A DNA stretch of 64,000 nucleotides from Gemmatimonadota bacterium (GTDB lineage Bacteria > Gemmatimonadota > Gemmatimonadetes > Gemmatimonadales > Gemmatimonadaceae). Of the stretch, positions 34,958-43,951 are shown in pieces. Within the stretch, counting starts at the first letter, position 1. The number at the start of each line of letters is the position of its first letter. A program made the position numbers and the translations under genes. The stretch covers positions 186,001-250,000 of the forward strand of contig JAQBQB010000026.1 in NCBI GenBank assembly GCA_028287235.1. The letters are read 5' to 3'. Under the pieces are notes generated by a model that was given only the letters and a program-made list of their open reading frames with translations, was not told the DNA's origin and ran no database searches.

Positions 34958-36020
34958 CCGCATGGTGATTCAATCGCATCGCGGAGCGTACGAGGTGTTG
35001 TTCGACGACACACTTCTTGCCGATCCTGAAAAACTGATCGACGCGCAGGCGCACTTTCTGATCGACGAGAACGTGGCGCGCCTCTACGCATCGGAATTGC
35101 GTGCCGTCGTCGAACATCCGAACGCCATCCTCATACACGCGACCGAAGAAAACAAATCGATCGCGAAATTGATTCCCGTGTATGAACGGCTGGTCGCGAA
35201 CCACATTCGTCGAGGGCAGATGCTTGTCGCAGTTGGCGGCGGCATCGTCCAGGACATCTGTTGCTTCGTGGCCAGTACGCTGTTGCGAGGGCTTCCGTGG
35301 CGGTTCGTTCCGACGACGCTGCTCGCCCAGGCGGATTCGTGCATTGGTTCGAAGAGCTCGATCAATCTGCGCGATACCAAGAACATTCTGGGCACGTTCA
35401 ATCCGCCGAGGGACGTCCTGATTCACACGCGGTTTCTCGACACACTGGAACGGAAAGATCTGCGATCGGGGATTGGTGAGATCCTCAAGGTCCACGCGAT
35501 CGACGGGATTGCGGCGTTCGATCGCCTCGCCGTCGATTTTGACCGGCTCCTGATCGACCGTGAGGTGTTGACGTCATACATCCGGTCGGCGCTGCGGATC
35601 AAGCAGCGGTTCATCCAGATCGACGAGTTCGATGTCGGCATTCGCAATGTATTCAACTACGGACACAGTTTTGGGCACGCCATCGAGTCCGCCACCTCCT
35701 ACGCGGTGCCACACGGCGTCGCCGTAACGATTGGGATGGACATGGCGAACTACATCGCGGCACAACGAGGCCTGTTGCCAGAAGCCCAGTATGCTCGAAT
35801 GCATCCGATACTGCGGGCCAACTACGCTGAGTATTCTCACACACCGATTCCGTTCGACGCGATGTGGGCGGCGCTGATGAAGGACAAAAAGAACACCAGC
35901 ACGGCATTGGGCCTGATTTTTCCGGTGGGCGCCGAGGCGTCCATCGAACGAGTTCAAGTCGCGCCGGATGACGGCTTTCGCGATCAGTGTTTGCGGTTTT
36001 TCGCGAATATCGAGCAATGA
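34950..36020 (+). CDS. Dehydroquinate-synthase-like sugar-phosphate cyclase
   Basis: GTG 34950 has a purine-rich ggtgga upstream and overlaps the SDR stop by 8 nt; ATG 34962 is the alternative. About 356 aa. It keeps the DHQS core: AVGGGIVQDICCF, VPTTLLAQADSCIGSKSSINLRDTKNILGTFNPP, and the zinc ligands Glu in GIGEILKVH, His in NYGHSFGHAIE and His in PHGVAVTIGM. The sequence departs from AroB (CCFVAS, NYGHS). Other sugar-phosphate cyclases include 2-deoxy-scyllo-inosose and 2-epi-5-epi-valiolone synthases. Here it may cyclise a ulosonic-acid phosphate or heptulose phosphate to a carbocycle. Confidence 0.83.
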   Translation: MSDRMVIQSHRGAYEVLFDDTLLADPEKLIDAQAHFLIDENVARLYASELRAVVEHPNAILIHATEENKSIAKLIPVYERLVANHIRRGQMLVAVGGGIVQDICCFVASTLLRGLPWRFVPTTLLAQADSCIGSKSSINLRDTKNILGTFNPPRDVLIHTRFLDTLERKDLRSGIGEILKVHAIDGIAAFDRLAVDFDRLLIDREVLTSYIRSALRIKQRFIQIDEFDVGIRNVFNYGHSFGHAIESATSYAVPHGVAVTIGMDMANYIAAQRGLLPEAQYARMHPILRANYAEYSHTPIPFDAMWAALMKDKKNTSTALGLIFPVGAEASIERVQVAPDDGFRDQCLRFFANIEQ

Positions 36021-36949
36021 ACGACACATCCCGAGTGGCGATCTGTTCGCGTTCATTCTCCAAGCATCCCGCGTTGCGAGCTCGCCTCCTCGAGCGTTAC
36101 CGTCACGTGACGTTCAACGATGCAGGCATCTCCCTGAGCGGAGACGAGCTCGTCGACTTTCTTCGCGGCCACGACCGGGCAATCACGGCTCTCGAGGTGA
36201 TCGACGCAACGATCCTCGAACGTCTGCCGGAGCTCGCCGTGATCAGCAAGTATGGCGTCGGCCTCGACATGATCGACATGGCGGCGATGCGCCTGCACGG
36301 AACACGTCTCGGATGGACGCCAGGCGTGAATCGCCGCTCGGTTGCCGAGCTGGCATTGGCGTTTGCGATCGTCATGTTGCGGCGTGTACCGGCCGCCAAT
36401 CGAGACGTGCTTGCCGGCGGCTGGCGCCAATACGTTGGTGGTTGTCTGTCCGGACGCACCGTCGGTATCATCGGCTGCGGGCATGTCGGGAAGGACCTGG
36501 TCACGTTACTCAAGCCATTCGGCTGCCCGGTCATCGCCTATGACATTCGGGACTATCGGGATTTCTACACCGCGCACGGCGTCGAGCCTGTGAGTCTCAC
36601 GACGTTGCTGACCACGGCCGACGTCGTGACTCTGCATGTGCCGCTGGACCATAGTACGCGCGGCATATTGGACGCGCAGCGGCTCGCGATGTTGAAGCCA
36701 ACCGCCGTGTTGATCAACACCGCGCGAGGTGATCTCGTCGAGGAAACGGCACTTAAGCACATGTTGCTCGACGGGCGTATTGCGGGGGCTGCGTTCGATG
36801 TGTTTGCGAACGAGCCGCCGCACGATGCCGAATTGCTCGCGGCACCCAATTTTCTGGCGACGCCACACATCGGCGGCAGCGCTGAAGAGGCCATACTCGC
36901 CATGGGGCTGGCGGCGATCGACGGTCTCGACAACAACGAAGTTCCTTGA
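36017..36949 (+). CDS. D-isomer-specific 2-hydroxyacid dehydrogenase
   Basis: ATG 36017 (ATGA overlap) gives 310 aa. It has SKYGVGLDMIDM, the NAD loop GIIGCGHVGKDLV (about 158), LINTARGDLVEE (catalytic Arg), FANEPP (Glu) and TPHIGGSAEEA (His). It reduces a 2-oxo acid or oxidises a 2-hydroxy acid. In a cassette with an aldolase that makes 2-oxo acids and a cyclase, a carboxylated intermediate is the expected substrate. Its stop overlaps the TTG of the next gene. Confidence 0.87.
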   Translation: MNDTSRVAICSRSFSKHPALRARLLERYRHVTFNDAGISLSGDELVDFLRGHDRAITALEVIDATILERLPELAVISKYGVGLDMIDMAAMRLHGTRLGWTPGVNRRSVAELALAFAIVMLRRVPAANRDVLAGGWRQYVGGCLSGRTVGIIGCGHVGKDLVTLLKPFGCPVIAYDIRDYRDFYTAHGVEPVSLTTLLTTADVVTLHVPLDHSTRGILDAQRLAMLKPTAVLINTARGDLVEETALKHMLLDGRIAGAAFDVFANEPPHDAELLAAPNFLATPHIGGSAEEAILAMGLAAIDGLDNNEVP

Positions 36950-38850
36950 TCGGCGGTCGTTCGACGGGCGATTGGTTAACGGTATCGGACGCCGCCTCCG
37001 AACCAGTTGGAGCAGGCGTAGTCTATTCCTGGAACGGCTACGCAGAAACGGAATCGACGCGGTCGTTGTTGCGGTACGTCGATACGTACAGCGAGCAGTT
37101 GCGAGACAAGTACCTGGCCTGGATTCACGAACTGGGCGAATCACGCATCGACGGTCGGCGCCTGATCGATCATCTCGTTCTCGACGGCGAATTCAGCTAC
37201 TGGTGGATGACGCTGTTTACGGAACAGTCGTTGTGGAAGCAGCCGTCCATTACAGATGCCATTCGACTGTTCGCGCTCGAGCAAATCATTCGGGTGGAGA
37301 AGCATGACCGCGTTCGTCTCGTCACCGATGACCGGCGCCTTCACGTCGTGTTTCGCAATTTTTGCCGGGACCTTGGCCTAACCTACGAGTGGCAGCGTGT
37401 TCGGCGTCGGGCCAATGCCCGAACCGCTCGCCAGCGGATCTACGACGCGTTGCCGTTTCCGGCGAAGGCGGTCGTCAGCGTCGTCCGTCATGTCGCCGCG
37501 CGCTGGCCGTTGAGAAAATCGGCAATGTCGGGTTGGTTTCAGGGGCCGCGCTCGTGGTTCCTGTGTTCGTATTTCATCCATCTCGACGCGGAATCGTGTG
37601 CGCATGGGAGCTATCGTTCCCATCTCTGGGAGCAGCTGCCCACGCTGCTGCACGAGCATCGGTTCACCACGAATTGGCTGGAGCACTACCTCCAGAGCAG
37701 CGTGGTGCCCGATCCCACCGTCGCGATGGATTGGGTGCGCAGCTTCAACCTGAATCGGCGCGAGCAGGGCTTCCACACCTTCGTCGATTCGTACTTGTCC
37801 TGGCGTATTGTCCGACGCGTCTTTCGGCGTTGGCTCTTGCTCAATGCAAAGTACTGGCGACTGCGAAACGTCAGCGACGTCTTTCGCCCCAAGGATTCCC
37901 AGTTCTCCCTGTGGCCACTGATGCGCAAGGACTGGGACGCGTCGTTGCGCGGCCCGGCCGCCTTTAACAATCTGTTATGGATCGAGTTGTTCGATCGGGC
38001 GATGAGCGATCTTCCCTATCAGGCGAACGGGCTGTACTTGTGTGAGAACCAGGCGTGGGAACGAGCGTTCACCAACGCGTGGCGCGAGCACGGCCACGGC
38101 CGCTTGACGGCAGTCGCGCATTCCACGGTCCGATTCTGGGACTTGCGATACTTCACCGACCCGCGGACGATCCGATCCGCCGGCGCGCACGTGGTGCCTC
38201 AGCCGAATCGAATCGCGCTCAATGGAGACGCCGCGGTGAACGCCTACGTTGCCGCCGGCTACCCCAGGGAGGCAATCGTGGAATGTGAGGCGTTGCGATA
38301 CTCCTACTTGACGGCCTTTCGACGACAGCCGGCAAAGGCGGTGAACTCGAACGCCATCAAAGTGCTGATCCTCGGCGACTTTCAGCAGTCGACCACGGCT
38401 TCGCTGCTCGAATTGCTGGTGAAGGCAGCTTCACGTGTCCATGTGCCGGCTGATTACACGATCAAAGTCCATCCCAACTGCATGGTCGACGCGCAGGACT
38501 ATCCTTCCCTGAGCCTGCAGGTCGTTACAGATCCGCTGGAAAAGATCCTGGCGCATTTCGACGTCGCGTACTCCAGTAACGTTACGTCCGCTGCGGTCGA
38601 CGCTTCGCTCGCGGGACTTCCGGTAGTCGTTGTGCTAGATCAGAACCAACTCAACCTGAGTCCACTCCGAGGCCGATCGGGCGTCCGTTTCGTCAGTACA
38701 GCCGGCGAATTGTCGGACGCGCTCCAAGTGGATGCGACGGTCGTAACGAATCCGGATGTTCGCGACGATTTCTTCTTTCTGGATCCGAATCTGCCGCGCT
38801 GGAAAACGATACTGGGCATTGTACCCGATTCGCCGACCCTCGGCTCATGA
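36946..38850 (+). CDS. Large surface-carbohydrate biosynthesis protein, putative glycosyltransferase
   Basis: TTG 36946 (TTGA overlap); 634 aa. From memory it resembles the TIGR04326-type surface carbohydrate biosynthesis proteins described in Leptospira. The relevant stretch is FSYWWMTLFTEQSLWKQPSITDAIRLFALEQII (about 85-117). A GT-B-like C-terminal half follows: VLILGDFQQSTTASLLELL, IKVHPNCMVDAQDYP and YSSNVTSAAVDASLAGLPVVVVL. No membrane helix or signal peptide is evident. It could transfer the CMP-activated product of the upstream cassette (inference). Confidence 0.6.
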   Translation: MIGGRSTGDWLTVSDAASEPVGAGVVYSWNGYAETESTRSLLRYVDTYSEQLRDKYLAWIHELGESRIDGRRLIDHLVLDGEFSYWWMTLFTEQSLWKQPSITDAIRLFALEQIIRVEKHDRVRLVTDDRRLHVVFRNFCRDLGLTYEWQRVRRRANARTARQRIYDALPFPAKAVVSVVRHVAARWPLRKSAMSGWFQGPRSWFLCSYFIHLDAESCAHGSYRSHLWEQLPTLLHEHRFTTNWLEHYLQSSVVPDPTVAMDWVRSFNLNRREQGFHTFVDSYLSWRIVRRVFRRWLLLNAKYWRLRNVSDVFRPKDSQFSLWPLMRKDWDASLRGPAAFNNLLWIELFDRAMSDLPYQANGLYLCENQAWERAFTNAWREHGHGRLTAVAHSTVRFWDLRYFTDPRTIRSAGAHVVPQPNRIALNGDAAVNAYVAAGYPREAIVECEALRYSYLTAFRRQPAKAVNSNAIKVLILGDFQQSTTASLLELLVKAASRVHVPADYTIKVHPNCMVDAQDYPSLSLQVVTDPLEKILAHFDVAYSSNVTSAAVDASLAGLPVVVVLDQNQLNLSPLRGRSGVRFVSTAGELSDALQVDATVVTNPDVRDDFFFLDPNLPRWKTILGIVPDSPTLGS

Positions 38851-40664
38851 CTTCGGAAGTGTCGAATTATCTGCGGCGCTGCCGGCGGCCAGCATTCGCC
38901 CTTCGGGCCGTGGGAGCATTTGCTGCTCGAGCTTTCAGGTCCGCGACGCGTCGGCTAGTTCCACAAAGTCGGAAGTATTTTCAACCACCTGCCGTCTGCC
39001 GGCTCCGGAGCGAATTTCTCAGTCCGGACGCAGTGGAGCCGGCTGTGCCTCCCAGTGCCGATCCCGATACGGGTATGCTGACGCTCACGGCGGCGCGTAT
39101 CGTGGTTAACGCCGATGCCACGTGGTCTGAGACCTTCGCGGACGAAGAGACCGGTGCCTCGCTCCACCGCTGGAATTGGTTGTTGCGAGGGCTGACTGAT
39201 GACCCCATACCCCTAAGCCGCCAGCAGGGACTCGCGCTGATGCGGTCGTGGATTCGAAACTGCTCGTCACGGCCGAGCCTCACCACGGATGCGTACTCCA
39301 CAGGCGAGCGTATCGTCAACGGCACCTTGTTCCTGATGTTGACTGGGGACGGTACGATTCCTCGAGACATCACCGAAGCGATGGCGTGGATGGCTCGCGA
39401 CGTGGCCACGAACGTGGAGTACCATCGCCCGGAACAGACCGGCAATCATGCGCTGAACAACGCCCGCGCACTGTTGTTCGCTGGCCTGATTGCCGGCGCA
39501 CCGGCGGCCGTTGACCTTGCATACGCGATTTGTGACGAGCGCCTCCCTACGCTCGTAACGCCGGACGGCTTCATGCGCGAGGGCAGCAGCCATTACCATT
39601 TTCTGTTCACGCGATGGGTGCTGGAGATGTTGTGGATCGCGAAGCGCGGAGTGAACGACGCGTTTGTGCGCTTGCTGGCGCCCTACGCAGAGCGGCTCGT
39701 GCGCCAGTGCTGGTTCTTTCTCGTGTCCGACAAGAATCGAGGCGACTGGACGATTCCGCTGTTTGGCGACGTGTCCCCCGATTTTCCGCCGTCGTGGTTG
39801 ATCGGGTTACCATGGTCATCGCTGGCGTGTGACGTGTACCGGCCCGATCGTCTTTCGATTGGGCCGCTGGCGTCCGGATGGGAATGCCTCTTTGGAGCGG
39901 TCACGGGAACGGGCTCTCCCGAGCCGCGACACGATTCGTTCGTCAGTCCGAGCGGATGGTGCCGTGCAGACGCACATGGTTGGACGGTGTTCAGTCGTGC
40001 AAGCTCGAGCGATGGAGCGCTCATGGCTGGCCACTTCCACCGCGACCTCGGCGGCATTGTCGTCTTTCACGACGGAGCGCCGCTCATCACCGATGTCGGG
40101 CGCTCGGACTACACGAACTCCCCCATTAGCCGGTACGGAATTTCGGCGTGTGCGCACAGCACTATTTTACTGGATGGACTTGGTGCCGCCGCCGATGATG
40201 CGACTTGGATGAGCGGCGCCTATCGCGCAGTTCAGGCGACGATCGACGTGGGTGGAGACAAAGGGCAAACTTTGATCACGCTGACTCACAACGGATTTAC
40301 TCGATTCGCGGGCAGCGTTGGACTCCACGAGCGGCGAATTCGACTCGGTCCCGCTGAGCTGACGGTGGAGGACCGCATTGCCGGGAACGGCAGGCACGAG
40401 GCCTGTCTCCGCTTTCACTTTGCGCCTGGGATCGAATTGCGTAATCGCCCGGAGAACGGTTGGACAGTGGGCGAAACTGGTCTACAGTTTCGCACGGGAA
40501 AGCTCCCAAATGTTCTCATTCAATCCGGATGCGCTGAGCCGCCGCACGGCGGGCTCTTTTTCCCCGAGTACGGTCTCGAGCAGGCGTGTCAGACGTTGGA
40601 CTTGTCTGGGTCGGTGAGGCTTCCTGTGATGCTGACACATTCGCTGACATTAGAGAATATATAA
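38847..40664 (+). CDS. Heparinase II/III-family protein (alginate-lyase-like)
   Basis: ATG 38847 overlaps the previous stop; 605 aa. The N-terminal (alpha/alpha) toroid shows TGNHALNNARALLFAGLIAG and REGSSHYHFLFTRWVLEM. The beta-sandwich part shows MAGHFHRDLGGIVVFHDGAPLITDVGRSDYTN, which is the HADxG...GxPlxxDxG motif of the family. Related proteins lie in many exopolysaccharide loci together with an asparagine-synthase homologue, as here. No cleavable signal peptide is obvious (MTSEVSNYLRRCRR start), so the cellular site is uncertain. It may trim or modify uronate- or ulosonate-containing glycan. Confidence 0.82.
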   Translation: MTSEVSNYLRRCRRPAFALRAVGAFAARAFRSATRRLVPQSRKYFQPPAVCRLRSEFLSPDAVEPAVPPSADPDTGMLTLTAARIVVNADATWSETFADEETGASLHRWNWLLRGLTDDPIPLSRQQGLALMRSWIRNCSSRPSLTTDAYSTGERIVNGTLFLMLTGDGTIPRDITEAMAWMARDVATNVEYHRPEQTGNHALNNARALLFAGLIAGAPAAVDLAYAICDERLPTLVTPDGFMREGSSHYHFLFTRWVLEMLWIAKRGVNDAFVRLLAPYAERLVRQCWFFLVSDKNRGDWTIPLFGDVSPDFPPSWLIGLPWSSLACDVYRPDRLSIGPLASGWECLFGAVTGTGSPEPRHDSFVSPSGWCRADAHGWTVFSRASSSDGALMAGHFHRDLGGIVVFHDGAPLITDVGRSDYTNSPISRYGISACAHSTILLDGLGAAADDATWMSGAYRAVQATIDVGGDKGQTLITLTHNGFTRFAGSVGLHERRIRLGPAELTVEDRIAGNGRHEACLRFHFAPGIELRNRPENGWTVGETGLQFRTGKLPNVLIQSGCAEPPHGGLFFPEYGLEQACQTLDLSGSVRLPVMLTHSLTLENI

Positions 40665-42514
40665 TGTGCGGCATTGCGGGCATTGTGGCGTTCGACGGAC
40701 GTACTGTCGCGAAGGCAGAGTTAGCTGCTATGACCGATCGCATGATCCAGCGCGGTCCCGACGACGACGGATTCATGGTGGCTGGGCCAGTTGGCCTCGG
40801 AATGCGGCGCCTCTCCATCATTGACGTGGCTGGAGGCCACCAGCCACTGACGAACGAGACTGGCGACCTTCATCTCGTACTCAACGGCGAGATCTACAAC
40901 CACCTCGAGCTTCGTCAGCAGCTCATCGGCCGGGGCCATATATTTCGGACCGCCAGCGACGCCGAGGTGGTCTTGCATTTGTACGAAGAAGAAGGCGTCA
41001 AGGCGTTGGCGAGCCTGAACGGCATGTTCGCGTTTGCCCTGTTCGATGCGCGTCGCGGCTCTGTTTGGGTTGCGCGCGATCGCCTCGGGATCAAGCCGCT
41101 CTACTACGCCCTCGCCAACGATCGCGTCGTATTCGCTTCGGACATTACAGCCCTTCGGAGCGCCTATCCCACCGACGTCGTTCCCGAGCAGCTGCTCAAG
41201 TATCTCGCTCTGAGCTATGTCCCGGGCGTCGAGACTATTTGGCGCGGAGTCCACAAGTTGCCGCCTGCACACTATCTCCTCGTCGAGAGCGGCAAGGTTA
41301 CCACGCACCGCTATTGGGCCGTTGGATGTATGGGCACGTGGCGCGGCACGGAAGCGGATGCCGCACGCCAGCTCGAAGAGTTGCTTCATGACGCGATCCG
41401 TCTCCAGCTGAGGAGCGATGTGCCGCTGGGAGTCTTTCTCAGCGGGGGCCTCGATAGCTCGACCATCGTCGCTCTTGCTGCCGATCAAGTGGCTGAGCCG
41501 CTCCGCACGTTCACCGTGCGATTCGAGGGCAAGGTGTCCGGCGACGAGGGTTTTGCACGGCGCATCGCCACGCAATACGGTACTACGCACGCCGAGATTT
41601 CAATGGGCAGGGAGGATGCTGGTACCGCACTCGACGAACTGCTTTCTCGTATGGATGAGCCGCTCTCCGATTCGGCGCTGTTACCGGCGTATTGGCTGTC
41701 GAAGGCAGCACGTGCGCAGGGAATTAAGGTTCTCTTAAACGGTGCTGGCGGTGACGAGATCTTTGGCGGTTATCGCAGGCATTGGCGCCCGAAAGTCGGA
41801 AGTCCGACGTGGGTTGCCGAGAGCCTGCCGAATCCATTGCGCCGGCTCGTTGCCAGTGCATGGTCTCTGTTGCAGCCAGATCGTGCCGCCCGCGCGATCG
41901 ATCCGGCACTAGCATGGGCTACCGGTGTCTCCGGAGTCAATCTTTACACGATACGGCACGTGTTGAGAGAGCCGGATGACTATCGTGCGCTGGTTCGAGC
42001 GGCGCGCGTCGAGTATCAGCCTGTTGCGGATGCCGGCGCCACTTCGGAGTATGCTCGCGCACGCATGCATCTCGATCTTGAGACGTACTTGCCGGACGAC
42101 GTTCTGTCATTGACTGACAAGGCGACGATGGCGGCGTCCGTAGAAGGGCGCGTACCGTTTCTCGACCATCGGTTGGTCGAGTTTGCCTTTTCACTGCCGT
42201 CCGAAATCAATCTCGCCGGCGGGCAGCCGAAGGGTCTATTGAAGCGGTGCATGCAGGGGCGTCTCCCGCGAGACCTTCTTACACGGTCAAAGGAAGGATT
42301 CAACGCACCGGACGAGATCTGGTTGCAGAACGACCGTGGGATGAACTTGACCGATGAGCTTCTCGAAAATCGTTCGCGTGTTCTCGACAGGCTTATCGAC
42401 CCCGTGGCGCTCGAACGCACTTTGGCAAGTCCGGAACGCCGGCGTCGGTCTGCCGCGACACTGTTCGCGCTCTTCCTGTTCAATCGTTGGTACCGTGCGC
42501 ACGCGTCGGACTGA
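40664..42514 (+). CDS. asnB: Asparagine-synthase-family glutamine amidotransferase
   Basis: ATG 40664 (TAATG overlap); 616 aa. Cys2 is the glutaminase nucleophile (MCGIAGIVAFDG), with RGPDDDG and LNGEIYN following. The synthetase half carries the PP-loop FLSGGLDSSTIVAL (about 262) and LLNGAGGDEIFGGYRRH. It is full length and all key residues are present. In polysaccharide loci such proteins probably amidate a sugar carboxyl group (WbpS-like), which would suit uronic or ulosonic residues; asparagine synthesis itself is the alternative. Confidence 0.88.
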   Translation: MCGIAGIVAFDGRTVAKAELAAMTDRMIQRGPDDDGFMVAGPVGLGMRRLSIIDVAGGHQPLTNETGDLHLVLNGEIYNHLELRQQLIGRGHIFRTASDAEVVLHLYEEEGVKALASLNGMFAFALFDARRGSVWVARDRLGIKPLYYALANDRVVFASDITALRSAYPTDVVPEQLLKYLALSYVPGVETIWRGVHKLPPAHYLLVESGKVTTHRYWAVGCMGTWRGTEADAARQLEELLHDAIRLQLRSDVPLGVFLSGGLDSSTIVALAADQVAEPLRTFTVRFEGKVSGDEGFARRIATQYGTTHAEISMGREDAGTALDELLSRMDEPLSDSALLPAYWLSKAARAQGIKVLLNGAGGDEIFGGYRRHWRPKVGSPTWVAESLPNPLRRLVASAWSLLQPDRAARAIDPALAWATGVSGVNLYTIRHVLREPDDYRALVRAARVEYQPVADAGATSEYARARMHLDLETYLPDDVLSLTDKATMAASVEGRVPFLDHRLVEFAFSLPSEINLAGGQPKGLLKRCMQGRLPRDLLTRSKEGFNAPDEIWLQNDRGMNLTDELLENRSRVLDRLIDPVALERTLASPERRRRSAATLFALFLFNRWYRAHASD

Positions 42515-42574
42515 CAGCGCGACTATGCCGGGAGCGATCGACGTCACGAGACCCATCCCAATCCGCGAAACGGC

Positions 42575-43948
42575 ATGAGCACGCCACTAACGGCGGGGTC
42601 AGGAGGGTCACGCGCCGTTGTCGATGGACTCAACCCGCGACTAAGCCAGGCGGACGTGCTCTGCACACTGGCGATTTTTCTGTATTGGCTCGTGTACGAG
42701 AACGTGATCTTCTTCTATCCGATGGAGTATGGCGGGCCGGCCCTGTTCGGGCTGACGAATGCTATCAAGCTGCTTCTGCCGCTTGGCCTGCTGGCATATA
42801 CAGGCATTCCCTCTCCTCGGTTGCTCACGCGCGGTCCGGTGGGATTCTACGTGCTGTTTTTCGCCACGTTTCTTATGTGGGGACTAGTACCCACCTTGGT
42901 ATCCGGCGACCCGTGGAGTTGGCTCAAGCTTCTACCGCGGCTGGCCTTCTTTCTCAGCGTTGCGGCGTTCTTCTCGAAGCGGCCGAATGCGTTCGCACTT
43001 TACGCGAAGTGCATCGTCCTCTATGTCCTGTCCGCACTGGTGCAGTACGTATTGATCTACGCGACTGGCGCGTATGCCAACGGACCGGCCGGCTATACTA
43101 TCAATCCGTTAGGGCTCATCCATGCAACGCAGTTCCCTGGCGCGCCGTTCGCGATCGTTCGTTTGTGTGGATTCTGGAACGAGCCCAGCAACGCGTCTGG
43201 AAGCGCATTCGCTGCGTTCTTTCTGGCGCGCTATCTGGTGAATTCCGGAGACGCGCCAAAGTGGCGCTGGGCCTCCCGTGGGTGCTTCGTTGCCGGCGTA
43301 CTCGCTCTGGCAAACGCTGGCTATTTGGCACTTGCCGCCGGCGTCCTCTTCGGCCTCCTAGCGGGAACAAGAAGACTAACGCCGGGGCGAGTTTTCCAGA
43401 TCACTATATTGGTTCCGACCGCTCTCAGTCTGGTGCTAATTGTGGCATTCGGCCGAGCCTACGTTTTGGAAAACATGCCTGACAATATTTGGGCGCGCGC
43501 GCTGACTGGAGTTCGAGACTCGAGCGTCGGTAGCGACGTTACCGGTGGGCGTGTCGAACTCTTGAAAATGACTGTCGGAAAGACCGGATCGAATTTTGTC
43601 GGCGCCGGAATCCAAGAAGTTGGCTCAGGAGGTATCGAAGGATCTGCAACGGCGCCGATCTATTGGCTTCTGTTGACCGGAGTTCCAGGGCTTTTGTTGT
43701 TGCTGAGCCGAGAGACGGTATTGATCGCGTCAGCACGCTCACTCGCACAACGGCTGCCATTGATGTTGCCCGTCACTCAGGCGCTCGTTGCAGTCATGGC
43801 GCAACAGCTGTCTTATGGAACGTGGATGAATCCGAACTATTTGGCGTTGGCCGCGATGGTCGTCGTCAGCGCGCAGCGCTCCACGCGCCGGCGACACCAG
43901 CTGGTTCCGGTGATCATTCCCGGATCCATCGAGCCGTTGCCGGGATAG
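42575..43948 (+). CDS. Wzy-like polysaccharide polymerase / O-antigen ligase-fold membrane protein
   Basis: ATG 42575; 457 aa with about 10-12 predicted transmembrane helices spread over the whole length. A large loop around residues 170-210 contains RLCGFWNEPSNASGSAFAAFF. The periplasmic segment RALTGVRDSSVGSDVTGGRVELLK (about 310-333) is the kind of Arg-containing loop seen in Wzy/WaaL proteins. In a locus with Wzz and a flippase the likely role is polymerising lipid-linked repeats in the periplasm. Wzy and WaaL cannot be separated by eye. Confidence 0.78.
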   Translation: MSTPLTAGSGGSRAVVDGLNPRLSQADVLCTLAIFLYWLVYENVIFFYPMEYGGPALFGLTNAIKLLLPLGLLAYTGIPSPRLLTRGPVGFYVLFFATFLMWGLVPTLVSGDPWSWLKLLPRLAFFLSVAAFFSKRPNAFALYAKCIVLYVLSALVQYVLIYATGAYANGPAGYTINPLGLIHATQFPGAPFAIVRLCGFWNEPSNASGSAFAAFFLARYLVNSGDAPKWRWASRGCFVAGVLALANAGYLALAAGVLFGLLAGTRRLTPGRVFQITILVPTALSLVLIVAFGRAYVLENMPDNIWARALTGVRDSSVGSDVTGGRVELLKMTVGKTGSNFVGAGIQEVGSGGIEGSATAPIYWLLLTGVPGLLLLLSRETVLIASARSLAQRLPLMLPVTQALVAVMAQQLSYGTWMNPNYLALAAMVVVSAQRSTRRRHQLVPVIIPGSIEPLPG

Positions 43949-43951
43949 CGC

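Noticed and set aside
34950-36020. Housekeeping AroB (dehydroquinate synthase of the shikimate pathway)
   Set aside because: The zinc and substrate-loop residues are kept, but the surrounding wording differs from AroB and the gene sits in a glycan cassette with no other shikimate gene.
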